A stretch of DNA of 64,000 bases from Loigolactobacillus binensis. Its GTDB lineage: Bacteria > Bacillota > Bacilli > Lactobacillales > Lactobacillaceae. A program made the position numbers and the translations under genes. Numbering within the stretch: position 1 is the stretch's first letter; each line of letters begins with the position of its first letter. The stretch is taken from contig NZ_BJDN01000015.1 in assembly GCF_005405165.1 (NCBI RefSeq), forward strand, positions 1 to 64,000. The letters run 5' to 3'. The notes below the pieces were generated by a model, which saw only the letters and a program-made list of their open reading frames with translations, did not search any database and was not told the origin of the DNA. Shown here one piece after another: positions 16,974 to 26,612 of the stretch.

Positions 16974-18584
16974 TCATGACCTATTTTTTAAATGTTTTGG
17001 TTGATAGCGCTTCTTTAAATGTAAAAATTGGACAGATAAACCGGAAAATGAGAGTAGCCACCAATAAATTACGCCTGCGATTAACGTAAAGATTGAACAA
17101 AATACAAATTGAGTAATTCTAGTATTGCTTAAAGAAATTAAAGATGACAGCCATTGAAGAATAATGATCACAACAATATATATGGCATTAATTTTAACTA
17201 GTGTAGTTAGATTGGCAAAGTTCCGAGTGACGCTACATTCCTGTAGGAGAAAGTGTACTGCTAGAACAGCTGGTACACCAAAGGCGATGGCCGTTGCTAA
17301 TAAGGCACCATAGTCATAAAAAAGGTTAATCAGTGGATATTGAATCAGTATTTTGATTAGCAAACCGATCACTAATAGTAATACAGCAATACGGTGTTTA
17401 CCAACAGCTTGCAATGAAGTTAAAATATCAGTGAAAATTGCTAGTATAAAACTAATCATGATTGCAAAACTCATTAAATGGCTACCTCGTATATTATAAC
17501 CGAAAAAAATTGTATTGATTGGTCCAGCCAAGGCACTTAATGTGATGACAGTTGGGGTTAAGAGGCCGAATAGTAATTTGAAATTATCCTCAATAATTTG
17601 ACTAACTTTTTTTTGATTATGCTGAGCCCCGGCCAAAATTGGTAATGTAGTTTCGGCGATTGCCAACGCTAGCGAAATAATTACCGTAGTTATTTTGTTT
17701 GGATTGGCCGAAAATAAGGTGAATAAATTCTGAATTTGAGTTTGTGTCCAATGTGTTGACTGCGCCATTATTTGCATAAATGTGAATTGATCAATCAGTT
17801 GACCGAGTGTTATTCCTGAACCAACGAACACAAACGGTAGCGCTTCTTTAAAAATATTTTTAAATAAACGTAGGTTTTTTGCTGGCTTGGCCGGTAAACT
17901 CTCTGCACTAAGTTGCCGGTAAATACCTGATTGTGATCGCAAGTAATAATAAAGATAACTTAAACTGGCTAATGCACCAATAAAAGCAGCGAAAGTACTC
18001 AAGGCGATGGCGGTTGTAAGTGATTGCCGTAGCAAAGTATAACTAGTAAAAGTAGCCAATAAAATAAAAATTACTCGAATAAATTGTTCAAGTAATTGTG
18101 ATAAGCCAAATGGTTTCATATCTTGATTTCCTTGAAACCAGCCACGTGTTACACTCATGAGTGGTAAAATCAGCAATGCCGGTACTAGGGAGCGAATAAC
18201 TGTTGTAGCTGCACTTTTGTTGACTATTGGTGATGCAGCTGCAATTAATGGAGCCAAAATAAAGAAAAGGCCACCACAAATAAGCCCAGAAATTGCCATG
18301 AAGAGTAATGCAGACTGAAATAATTTTTTACTATCTAAGAAACGATTTTGTGCGTTATAAATCGCGATTTTTCGAGAAATAGCAGTCGGAATGCCCGATG
18401 TACCTAGGACAAGGAACAGACCATAGGGTGTATAGGCCGTATTATATAGCGCCTGGGCACTATATTGATTTTGCACTGAACCTAACATTAATAGCCAAGG
18501 AATAATGTATAGAACGCCTAGTACTCGAGAGAAAATACTACCAAAAGACATCCAGAAGGTGCCGGCAAGCATTTTATTTTTCAT
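16974..18584 (-). CDS. MurJ/SpoVB-type flippase (MVF/MATE fold)
   Basis: 536 aa, about 14 transmembrane helices. The N-terminus (GTFWMSFGSIFSRVLGVLYI) and the GTSGIPTAISRKIA segment in the second helix pair match the YtgP/SpoVB branch of the MOP flippases, which move lipid-linked cell-wall or exopolysaccharide precursors across the membrane. It stands alone without glycosyltransferases. Its DNA and both flanks are noticeably more A+T rich than surrounding genes, which hints at acquisition. Which lipid it flips (lipid II, teichoic or capsular unit) cannot be told. Confidence 0.8.
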   Translation of the reverse strand: MKNKMLAGTFWMSFGSIFSRVLGVLYIIPWLLMLGSVQNQYSAQALYNTAYTPYGLFLVLGTSGIPTAISRKIAIYNAQNRFLDSKKLFQSALLFMAISGLICGGLFFILAPLIAAASPIVNKSAATTVIRSLVPALLILPLMSVTRGWFQGNQDMKPFGLSQLLEQFIRVIFILLATFTSYTLLRQSLTTAIALSTFAAFIGALASLSYLYYYLRSQSGIYRQLSAESLPAKPAKNLRLFKNIFKEALPFVFVGSGITLGQLIDQFTFMQIMAQSTHWTQTQIQNLFTLFSANPNKITTVIISLALAIAETTLPILAGAQHNQKKVSQIIEDNFKLLFGLLTPTVITLSALAGPINTIFFGYNIRGSHLMSFAIMISFILAIFTDILTSLQAVGKHRIAVLLLVIGLLIKILIQYPLINLFYDYGALLATAIAFGVPAVLAVHFLLQECSVTRNFANLTTLVKINAIYIVVIIILQWLSSLISLSNTRITQFVFCSIFTLIAGVIYWWLLSFSGLSVQFLHLKKRYQPKHLKNRS

Positions 18585-19159
18585 TACTAAACCTCATTTA
18601 GATGTTTTTAACTACTTAAGATTATTAAATAGGCTTCCGTGACACAGTATATCATTGATGACGGTCGAACAAGAACATTAGTTGATGCGAACATGTTGAT
18701 AGGAGACCTGCTTTTTAGACGAGGCAACCGGCAAAGCTTTTGTCCTTGCCTTAAGGGCCGTCAAGTTCATTATATTAAAATTGTGTTTGCCATATGTTGT
18801 CTAGTGGCCCAATTGACAAACTTGGTTATTTGGACTTAGCTAGTTTTCTTGAAGTGTGTGTCTAGATCTAGGTATACAATAATTCTCTTAATTCAGATGA
18901 ATGATATTATTTGATTCGCGAGAGTGATAAAGGATTGCCGCAGATTCTAGCTACTTTCTTTACCGCGTTCTTAAATGGGGCTGGGATTAAGCTCGGTTTG
19001 TTGTATCTAATATTTGCAAACTTAAATGTCGATAAAAGTTAAGTCGTGTATCAACGTTAGTCGCTTTTTTTGCTGGCGGGAATAGAAAACCTAGGTTATA
19101 CTAGACGGGTAAATAACGGATGAGCAATATCGTTATATTGAAGCGGAGGTTTTTACCGA
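18585..19159. other. Intergenic region, no convincing gene
   Basis: About 575 bp. A 66-codon frame at 18639-18839 lacks a ribosome binding site and homology. At 18921-18950 the pattern AGAGTGAT-N8-GCCGCAGATT resembles the 5' arm of the foldback elements in the trp leader, but no matching 3' arm is found. A TATACT -10-like box occurs about 60 bp before the next gene. Confidence 0.4.
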
Positions 19160-19630
19160 ATGGAAATGCAAAGCCAAGAATTTATCGCGGCGATCCGCGC
19201 AGAACAGTATACGACGACTGAAGTAGAATTGACGGCCACCGATATTAAGAAAGCGGATCTAACCAAATTAACGGCTGCTTATGCGCAACTACAGAAACAA
19301 CTAGCGGCCGACCGGATCAGCCAGATCAAGATCACCTTACCTTTTGTTGAACCGGCAATGATTGAAATTCAAGCAAATATTATTAATTTGCCTTATGAAT
19401 TAGTTGACAAAATTGCGTTACTGACCAATGCCGAGGAACAGCGACCGGTGAATCTTTATTTGATCACGACAGCAGCTAATTTGAATGCTTCTGGAATGCG
19501 AATTGATCAAATCAGCAGTGTCGCGGCTTTTATAGAGGCACCGGAAACAATTGCTGACCAAATCGATACGGCGATCAAACAAAAGCTGATCGAGTTACAA
19601 GCGGCTGCCGATGCTCCTGCTGAAGAATGA
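19160..19630 (+). CDS. Conserved-looking protein of unknown function
   Basis: 156 aa, acidic, with no signal peptide, no membrane segment and no cysteines. It has GGAGG 10 nt before the ATG and good codon structure, so it is probably expressed. Predicted alternation of helices and strands with an Ala/Glu-rich C-terminus. I do not recognise a family. It lies 174 bp upstream of the TcaA-like gene, in the same direction, with a separate AT-rich space between them; shared function is possible but unsupported. Confidence 0.7.
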   Translation: MEMQSQEFIAAIRAEQYTTTEVELTATDIKKADLTKLTAAYAQLQKQLAADRISQIKITLPFVEPAMIEIQANIINLPYELVDKIALLTNAEEQRPVNLYLITTAANLNASGMRIDQISSVAAFIEAPETIADQIDTAIKQKLIELQAAADAPAEE

Positions 19631-19804
19631 GTGAGCACGTTTAATTTTGTTATTAAAGTGAAATTGAAGCATAACGTAATTAATGCTATTCTTATAGTAG
19701 CAAGTTACGTGATATAATTAAAAAAAGCGTTGCCAATCAATGGTAATGTTAGAATGATTCTTAATTTTGGGAATCAACTTTATTTACAAGAAGGAGCCAC
19801 GTCC

Positions 19805-21925
19805 ATGAATCGATTGTCACAATTAAAAATGAATACACATCTTTTTGCGACGGACCTGGGGGATTTAGGCGCCGGGGAGTTTTTCTGTCCTAATTGTGGT
19901 GCACCGATCATGACGAGCGATAAGCAGTGCGCCAATTGTGGATTTGACTTAGTCGCTTATCGCGAAGGTCGTCCGCAACCTGCGACAAGCACATCAGCGT
20001 CCGCAACACCTACTAGTGAAGCGCAAAGTGCTACTTCAGTTGCGTCACCCACATCTAGTGCGGCAACCTCGGCTAGTGCAGTTGCTGCTAGTGAAAATTC
20101 ACCTTTAAGTCAGGCAGCAACTTCCACTGCCGCTTCAGCAACCAGTACGCCAGATAGTGCACTGCCAAACGTTGACGAGCGGGTGATCGAAAGTGCTGCC
20201 TCTGCAGCAGCAATTTTATCGGCGATCCAAGCCGATGAAAACCCTGAAGAAGTTATTGCTAAATTAAAGGCTGCAACTCAGCAGTTGATGCCAGAAGACC
20301 TAGGATCACCGGCTAGTGCACAGCCTGAATCGAGTGCCTCATTATCCAGTCGCCGTGAGGCGCACATTGCTGACAAGACTAAAGATATCAGTGATATTGT
20401 GGATCAGGTCCGTGCTGCCACTGATAGCAATCAGGCGCATCTCTTACCAGAGGATCTTAAGCTTGAATCGACGGCTGCTTCGTCGGCACAATCCGCCACG
20501 CGAATGTCGCGGCATGAAAAAGCTACAACAAACGATGCAGCGGCCTCGTATACGGCACAGCGAGCAATTACGCCAGAAGAACGTGCCGCAGCTTCATTAA
20601 AGCAAGATGCTACTGCCAAAGCGACCGCAAGTGAACAACCGGATGAACCAGCTGCGAAACCAACGGCCACACAAAAGGATGAACCAAGCCACAGTAGTCA
20701 TAAAAGTAAACGTAAGTGGTGGATCATTGCGATTATCGTCGTGGTGATTTTATTAGGTGCGTTTGTTTTTGGCCAACAGTATTTTAGTCGTGGGGCACAG
20801 CTAGATCGCGCTTTTGCGGTGCTAGCGACTAATAATCCGAGTCAGGTCAGTCAGATCATGGCCAGTAGCAGTACTGATCTACGGTTAACTCCAGGTAATA
20901 GCCGCCCTTTTGTACGTTTCACCAAGGCTAACCCGCAATACTTAAAAAAAAGTAAGGCACAATTAAAACAAGCTAGTTCAACTAAGGATGGGACCCTAGG
21001 TTTTATTAAAGAGGGTCACCATTTTATTTTTACGGCTTATCAATTGACGATCACACCAACTTATCGTACGATCTCCACTGATCTACCCGCGCCATCAATT
21101 TATTTAGATGGCCAAAACGTGACCGCTAAGAAACCTGCAGCAACACAGAAAATTGGTCCGTTTATTCCAGGAACTTATACCCTAAAGGTTGAAGCACAAA
21201 GTGGTGACAAAACGTTGTCACGAACGGTACACCCAACTTTTCTAGTAGCCGACGCACAAACGATCGATATGACGTTAAAGCCCGTGACGCCGGTGGTACA
21301 CAGTAATGTGGCCAATGCAACTGTATACGTCAATAATGAAAATAAGGGCACGTTGCAAAATGGACAGTTAAAACTACCTGCTTTAAACTGGGAAGCTAAT
21401 TTAAAATTACATTTAGAAACACAAATTGCTGGTAAAACGGTCAAGACTAAGGCAGTGACGCTGACAAAAGCGACTAATCAAAGTATTGACGCTAATTTTA
21501 CCAATCTACCAACTAAAGCTCAGACTCAGGATCTGTTGAATCGGCTTTATCAAACAGCTGGAAATGCTACCAATGCTAATAATACCAACAATACTGCTGC
21601 CTTAGCTGCATTTTTCAAGAACGGCACTAACGCTGCAGCCTATAAAAAATTGGCAACTTTTATTAGTCAGGCGCGGGACAGTAATAGTAACATCGACCAT
21701 ACTGATTTTAAAGTTCAGGTGGAACAAGTGTTGACCAGTAATGATCAGACGACAGTTAATTTTACGGTCACCTATACAACTAGCTATGTTCAAACAGCTG
21801 GTTTACAAACCCGGATCCAGACTTATCGCTATACAGGTGCGCATTTAACCAGTGCCAGTAAGAATCTCCAGGTTATTGATTTTGGTAGCCATGAAGAAAA
21901 AACTGCTGATAATAATGCCAATTAA
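19805..21925 (+). CDS. TcaA-like zinc-ribbon membrane protein
   Basis: 706 aa from the ATG at 19805 (AAGGAG 8 nt upstream). Order: zinc ribbon with CPNCG and CANCG (about 28-50); a long Ser/Ala/Thr-rich low-complexity segment (about 60-310); a basic patch and single transmembrane helix WWIIAIIVVVILLGAFVFG (about 325); then extracytoplasmic beta-rich domains (IYLDGQNVTAKKP, GPFIPGTYTLKVEA, VYVNNENKGTL) and a C-terminal NTF2-like region. This layout is that of TcaA/YvbJ proteins of Firmicutes, linked to cell-envelope and glycopeptide responses. The extended Ser/Ala linker is unusual. A stem terminator follows. Envelope role is inferred from the family. Confidence 0.75.
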   Translation: MNRLSQLKMNTHLFATDLGDLGAGEFFCPNCGAPIMTSDKQCANCGFDLVAYREGRPQPATSTSASATPTSEAQSATSVASPTSSAATSASAVAASENSPLSQAATSTAASATSTPDSALPNVDERVIESAASAAAILSAIQADENPEEVIAKLKAATQQLMPEDLGSPASAQPESSASLSSRREAHIADKTKDISDIVDQVRAATDSNQAHLLPEDLKLESTAASSAQSATRMSRHEKATTNDAAASYTAQRAITPEERAAASLKQDATAKATASEQPDEPAAKPTATQKDEPSHSSHKSKRKWWIIAIIVVVILLGAFVFGQQYFSRGAQLDRAFAVLATNNPSQVSQIMASSSTDLRLTPGNSRPFVRFTKANPQYLKKSKAQLKQASSTKDGTLGFIKEGHHFIFTAYQLTITPTYRTISTDLPAPSIYLDGQNVTAKKPAATQKIGPFIPGTYTLKVEAQSGDKTLSRTVHPTFLVADAQTIDMTLKPVTPVVHSNVANATVYVNNENKGTLQNGQLKLPALNWEANLKLHLETQIAGKTVKTKAVTLTKATNQSIDANFTNLPTKAQTQDLLNRLYQTAGNATNANNTNNTAALAAFFKNGTNAAAYKKLATFISQARDSNSNIDHTDFKVQVEQVLTSNDQTTVNFTVTYTTSYVQTAGLQTRIQTYRYTGAHLTSASKNLQVIDFGSHEEKTADNNAN

Positions 21926-21936
21926 ATAATGCTTAG

Positions 21937-21977
21937 AAAAATAGGAGTTATGCCGAAGTGGCGTAATTCCTATTTTG
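21937..21977. terminator. Bidirectional terminator
   Basis: AAAATAGGA...TCCTATTTT with inner TTATGCC/GGCGTAA; it separates the convergent TcaA-like gene and GCL-like paralogue 2. Confidence 0.8.
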
Positions 21978-22022
21978 GTGTTTTATAATCAAAATGCTTT
22001 TAAAAGCTAGATGTTACTTACT

Positions 22023-23471
22023 TTAAGAACTTCTACGGGTAACTACTGGAAATAGTTGAGCGAGTCTTGTGGTGGCAGATAGGCCGTTAAGGATGATCTG
22101 CTGCAAAGTGACTTCACGCTGCCGATCATAAATAAGGAGCTGCGTACCTTGATGTTTGATATGAAGTCCACGTTGGTAAGCCGCAATTAATAAATCTTGC
22201 TGCTCAATCGTCATGCCCGTTGCTTCAGGTAGCAGGGCACGGCTACGTTGTTGGTGATGGGCTGCCGCTTGTTTGAGGGCAAAGGCAGTCATTGAAGTGG
22301 TGGCCGCGCTTTTCATGATTTGCGCGCTAGGCGTCAGCTCTGGCCGCGTTACTCGCTGGAGTACTGCAGCCACTGCTTGCCGATAGCTTAACGGCCAACT
22401 TTGACTAAATGTTTGGAGCGGCTGTAACCAGGCCGCCATTGCGGTGGCAAAAACTGAATGTGCTTGGGGTACTTCTAAAGCAGTGATTCGGTTACGTTGG
22501 TGTGCAGTGGCTAATGCGGTAGCCAGATCTGTTGGTAACGGTCGCACTGCTAGATAGCTTAAGAACACTTTGAAAAAGCGTAATGTTGTTGAACTAAGTG
22601 CATTGCTACTAAAAGGATCTAGATCAAAGATCCTAAATTCCAAATAGGTGATGCCTTGGTCAGATAAGGCGCTAAGGTCTTCTTGGCCCTTTAGACGCAC
22701 TGGTCCGTAAAATTCGTGAGGGGAATACAGCTCGCCAGAACGAATACCGGCACTGATGCCATTTAAATAAGTAGTTAGTGAAGTATAAGCAACTTGTTCA
22801 GAAGCAGCGTTAGTGAAGCCATATTCACTATTACGTACACTGCGTACTGGGTGCAGTAGCGCAGTTGGCGTCGTGGTGAAATAATTAGGCGCAGCTTGCG
22901 GGCTGGCACCAAACAAATAAGTAAGCAACCAGCGACTTAGCATGAAGTTTTGGACAATATGAAAGTAAAGCTCATTACGAGCCATAATGGTTTGGCCGGC
23001 TAATAAAGTGGCTGGTAAACTAAAGCTAACGTGGCTGCCAGTCGTGATCTCATGTTGGATACCGTATTTTTCTAATAAATAATCGCGATAATTTTGGTAA
23101 GTTGGGCGCTCAAAATGCTGAGCGATAAAAGCTAATTCGGTGGTATTAACTGTAGGTGGCAGCGACAGCGGCCAGATCAGTTCACCTGGTTGCAGCGCCC
23201 GAGTGAGGATCATTTGTAAGGTTGCTAATTGCCGGCTTAAGGCAGTTATTGAACGGTGTGGATCAGTGATCAATTCAGCCTGACTTTCGGCGAAATCGGA
23301 TTGGAAGTAAGGTTGTGAACGACGGTCACCTAAAGCTGCGGGATGGGCGCTCTGGCTCAGATGGCCCTTTTGATCGATTCGGTGTTCTTCCACTTCAACA
23401 CCTAATTGGCTTTGTTGCAGTAAAGCTATTTGTTGCGGATTAACTAACAGATTGCGCACAACGATCACCAC
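22023..23471 (-). CDS. Glutamate-cysteine ligase-like enzyme (paralogue 2)
   Basis: 482 aa, same family as the gene at 6189-7568: LGVEVEEHRI (22-31), DFAESQAELITDP (58-70), LIWPLSLPP and GSHVSFSL. Again there is no ATP-grasp glutathione synthetase domain. It is diverged from paralogue 1, so it is not a recent duplicate. The start is uncertain: the first codon is a GTG with no good ribosome binding site, and a GTG four codons later is equally possible. No terminator or operon partner upstream. Gamma-glutamylcysteine synthesis is the family reaction; the acceptor is unproven. Confidence 0.72.
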   Translation of the reverse strand: MVIVVRNLLVNPQQIALLQQSQLGVEVEEHRIDQKGHLSQSAHPAALGDRRSQPYFQSDFAESQAELITDPHRSITALSRQLATLQMILTRALQPGELIWPLSLPPTVNTTELAFIAQHFERPTYQNYRDYLLEKYGIQHEITTGSHVSFSLPATLLAGQTIMARNELYFHIVQNFMLSRWLLTYLFGASPQAAPNYFTTTPTALLHPVRSVRNSEYGFTNAASEQVAYTSLTTYLNGISAGIRSGELYSPHEFYGPVRLKGQEDLSALSDQGITYLEFRIFDLDPFSSNALSSTTLRFFKVFLSYLAVRPLPTDLATALATAHQRNRITALEVPQAHSVFATAMAAWLQPLQTFSQSWPLSYRQAVAAVLQRVTRPELTPSAQIMKSAATTSMTAFALKQAAAHHQQRSRALLPEATGMTIEQQDLLIAAYQRGLHIKHQGTQLLIYDRQREVTLQQIILNGLSATTRLAQLFPVVTRRSS

Positions 23472-23616
23472 TTTATTTGGGATTGAATTTATTATACAGA
23501 TTTCTAGGCTAAAGTGGTATTAAAAAACAAAATTTAATGCGCAATTAAAAGTGAAATGCTAAAATTAAACTGTTGTCTATTGTGTAAAGCTGATCTTTAG
23601 AAAGCAGGTTACAAAT

Positions 23617-24537
23617 ATGAAATTTGTTGATCTTGGTCACAGTGGGTTAAAGGCTTCTAATGTTGCACTAGGTGTTATGCGTATTGATGGCTTAGCGGAT
23701 GATACTGCGGCTCAAAAGGTTTTAGAAACTGCCGTTGCCAATGGTATTAATTTTTTTGATAACGCAGATATGTACGGAAAGGGCGCATGTGAGACACGTT
23801 TTGGTCGGGCCTTACGACAATCAAATATTAAGCGCGAAGACATTCTGATTCAAACTAAAGTCGGTATTTTAGATCACGCCTATGATTTTTCAAAGGCGCA
23901 TTTAGTGGCGGCCGTCGATGGTAGCCTACAGCGTTTAGGCGTTGACTATGTGGATTCGCTATTGTTGCATCGACCGGATGCACTGATCGAGCCGGAAGCG
24001 ATCGCGGAAGTTTTCAATGACTTGCAAAATGCAGGTAAGGTACGGCAATTTGGGGTCAGTAACATGAATCCGGGACAAGTTGAATTATTACAACATAGTG
24101 TACAGCAAAAATTGATCGTCAACCAATTACAGTTTGGCATTATGCATACTGGTCCAATTGATGCCGGAATACACGTTAATATGACTGATTCTCGCAGCGT
24201 TGATCATGATGGGGGCATTATTGAATATTCGCGCTTACATGATATGACGATCCAAGCATGGAGTCCATTTCAGTACGGTTTCTTCGAAGGTGTCTTCATT
24301 GATAATCCAAAGTTTGCTGAATTAAATGCTGAATTACAAAAATTAGCGGATAAATACCAGGTCACAAAAAATGCGATCGCGGTAGCGTGGATCCTGCGGC
24401 ACCCAGCCCATATGCAGGTGATCCTAGGTAGTATGAATCAGACGCGGATCGCGCAAATGGCGGTGGGCTCGGATGTTGAGTTGACCCATCAGGAATGGTA
24501 CGACGTTTATTTAGCCGCTGGCAATGATTTACCATAG
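23617..24537 (+). CDS. Aldo/keto reductase (YdhF-like)
   Basis: 306 aa TIM-barrel NADPH-dependent oxidoreductase. Catalytic residues are visible: Asp/Tyr in DNADMYGKG (about 47-55), Lys in QTKVGI and His in LLLHRPD. The C-terminal cofactor segment VILGSMNQTRI matches the family. Members reduce aldehydes and ketones; substrate unknown. The ribosome binding site is weak (AAAGCAGG). A strong terminator follows. Confidence 0.88.
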   Translation: MKFVDLGHSGLKASNVALGVMRIDGLADDTAAQKVLETAVANGINFFDNADMYGKGACETRFGRALRQSNIKREDILIQTKVGILDHAYDFSKAHLVAAVDGSLQRLGVDYVDSLLLHRPDALIEPEAIAEVFNDLQNAGKVRQFGVSNMNPGQVELLQHSVQQKLIVNQLQFGIMHTGPIDAGIHVNMTDSRSVDHDGGIIEYSRLHDMTIQAWSPFQYGFFEGVFIDNPKFAELNAELQKLADKYQVTKNAIAVAWILRHPAHMQVILGSMNQTRIAQMAVGSDVELTHQEWYDVYLAAGNDLP

Positions 24538-24543
24538 AAACAC

Positions 24544-24579
24544 AAAAAGCATTTGGAAATTTCATTCCAAATGCTTTTT
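24544..24579. terminator. Bidirectional intrinsic terminator
   Basis: AAAAAGCATTTGGAA paired with TTCCAAATGCTTTTT, 6-nt loop. It serves the aldo/keto reductase and probably the convergent Mga-like gene. Confidence 0.88.
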
Positions 24580-24603
24580 GTATCGTCTAAGTGAAACAAC
24601 TGG

Positions 24604-26145
24604 TTAATAGGCGGCATAAATATTAGGTAAGGTCGGGAATTTCTGCAGGTAAATCTCCCGCGCACGAAGTAATGGTGAAATTTCTGATTCGGCAGAGCCT
24701 TGATGGAAATAAAGAACGCGTTTGTCAGCGTGATTAGTCACGTCTAAATAAAATGAAACTGATGAGGTGAAAATCAAATCATAATCGGCAAAATCGGTGG
24801 TATCATAAGGCTCGATATCAATGTATTTAAAGCCGCTGTAAAGATCGAAATAACGCCGATAAAGCATGCTATCACCAGGGATCATTAAGCCGACGCGCAG
24901 ATGGTATTCCTTCTTGTGCTCCGTGTAGATCGGTAATAGCAACTGGTACAATGATTGCACTAATTGTTCACGGTCTCCTTGGAAATCAGCATATTTTTCT
25001 GGTAAGTTGGCCACATAATCACCGATTTCGTGGTATAGCTCCGCATAATCATAGCCACCAGTTAAAATATTGCGTTCGGCGTTGGCAATGATCGTTAAGC
25101 TAGGCGTTACCCCGTTGAACAAATAACTAGTTAAGGAGACGTTGATCACATTTCCTAATAAAACGCGGTCTAAAACTAAACGTTTATTGACTTTAAAACT
25201 ATTTTCTTGCATGTAATTTAAGAACTCAGTTGCAAATTGCCAAACCAAATTTCGTTGGCAATAAAAGTAATCCAAAGTGGTTTGCAGATAGGCGTCATCC
25301 TTACGGAAAATCGGCAACAAGTTCAATAATTGATAGCCAAAATGTAAGGCGGCCTGCTTGCGTGCAGCTGTAAAATCAGGGTAATGGCGTTCATCGATCA
25401 GATCGAGATCAAACAAATGAGCGTCATAATTTTGATTTCCTTTCAGCAAAATCTCATAGCGCTGATCATCCTGAACAAAGTTACCTTGGTGCATTCGTAA
25501 GCTGGCAACGGCTAAGATCAGTGGAAAAACATCTGAGCTTTCAAATTCACTAGGAACCTGTAAACGGGTCATAAATTGATCGCGCGCACCGACTGCTAGT
25601 GTTTCTAAATGCTCACCAAAAGGCCAGATCACACCTTCAGTAGCTAAACGGAAAATACAGAATAAGAAAAGAATCGTTTTACGTTCGTCACCAACAATAT
25701 TCATGTGACTAAAAGTAAAGTGTAAGCCAAAGATGTGTAATTGATCATTTAAAGGCTTGATCTTACGGAATACTGTGGCACGACTGGTTTCATAACGTTT
25801 GCAGAAATCATCGATTGAAGGTTCATCTTCGGTCACTAAATAATAAATAGCTTGGTAAGGTAATTGATTTGAGATCAAATGATAGCGCAAGGTATTTAAA
25901 TCGACCGTTAAATGAGTGGTGTCTAGGCTCCCGTTATCAGCGATCAATGAGCTGGCCGTTGGGTCGATCAAAGTCAGTTCATCAACTAAACCTTGAGTCA
26001 ATTTATAGGCCTTGGGATAAGGTAGGTCAACGCGTTGGGCAATATCATTGATTGAGTAAACATCTTGGCGCATGGAGATCAGGGTACTATAGATACGAAA
26101 ATATTGATAAGCACGATCATTTAGCATCATTTGTTCAAAGTTCAT
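24604..26145 (-). CDS. Mga-family helix-turn-helix regulator
   Basis: 513 aa. The N-terminus has an HTH (VYSINDIAQRVDLPYPKAYKLTQGLVDEL, about 28-56), followed by the Mga domain helix-turn-helix (SIDDFCKRYETSRATVFRKIKPLNDQL, about 108-135). The middle is helical and PRD-like. The C-terminal 100 residues (YDLIFTSSVSFYL) resemble a PTS EIIB-like fold. Mga proteins are global virulence or metabolism activators in streptococci and enterococci; lactobacilli carry several with unknown targets. The ribosome binding site GGAGG lies about 8 nt upstream. A 470-bp AT-rich gap with inverted repeats lies upstream. Confidence 0.85.
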   Translation of the reverse strand: MNFEQMMLNDRAYQYFRIYSTLISMRQDVYSINDIAQRVDLPYPKAYKLTQGLVDELTLIDPTASSLIADNGSLDTTHLTVDLNTLRYHLISNQLPYQAIYYLVTEDEPSIDDFCKRYETSRATVFRKIKPLNDQLHIFGLHFTFSHMNIVGDERKTILFLFCIFRLATEGVIWPFGEHLETLAVGARDQFMTRLQVPSEFESSDVFPLILAVASLRMHQGNFVQDDQRYEILLKGNQNYDAHLFDLDLIDERHYPDFTAARKQAALHFGYQLLNLLPIFRKDDAYLQTTLDYFYCQRNLVWQFATEFLNYMQENSFKVNKRLVLDRVLLGNVINVSLTSYLFNGVTPSLTIIANAERNILTGGYDYAELYHEIGDYVANLPEKYADFQGDREQLVQSLYQLLLPIYTEHKKEYHLRVGLMIPGDSMLYRRYFDLYSGFKYIDIEPYDTTDFADYDLIFTSSVSFYLDVTNHADKRVLYFHQGSAESEISPLLRAREIYLQKFPTLPNIYAAY

Positions 26146-26612
26146 ATTAATTATTTCCTCCAGAAATCATTAAGTCTGATCAGTAGTCATATATATTTAA
26201 TCACTTAAATTGATTAAGCTATTCGGTTGCTTGCAGTCTGAATTTTAATAATATTCTAAGTTATTTGTAAACCACATACAAAATAGTAACACTTTATTGA
26301 GAAATTTTCACTCAAAATTATATGAAATTAATAATAAATTTTTGACGTAAATTAAATATAAACGGTTATTGACTAGCTGGTGGTCTAATCAAGTCAAAAT
26401 TATTGGTCGTTTTTGACCAATTCAATCATGGACAATTTAATTAATAATCATAGATAGACGCATGAAAAATAATTTTAATTTAGTATTATTAGTGCTTGAT
26501 TAAAACTATGATCATAAATATTAGTTTACCGAACCTGAAAGGCAACAAAAAAAGAATTTCAACATTATTGTTGAAATTCTTAAGTAAAGTCAACTATTTT
26601 TAGCGCTAAAAC
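26146..26612. other. AT-rich gap upstream of Mga-like gene with inverted repeat
   Basis: No gene. Contains the inverted repeat ATTGGTC-N6-GACCAAT (26402-26421), a possible regulator site. The right end holds the terminator of the yugP-like gene. Confidence 0.45.
26546..26581 (-). terminator. Intrinsic terminator of yugP-like gene
   Basis: On the minus strand, AAGAATTTCAACA pairs with TGTTGAAATTCTT, followed by a T7 run. Confidence 0.88.

Noticed and set aside
18639..18839. 66-codon open frame after the flippase
   Set aside because: No ribosome binding site and no coherent hydrophobic or domain pattern.
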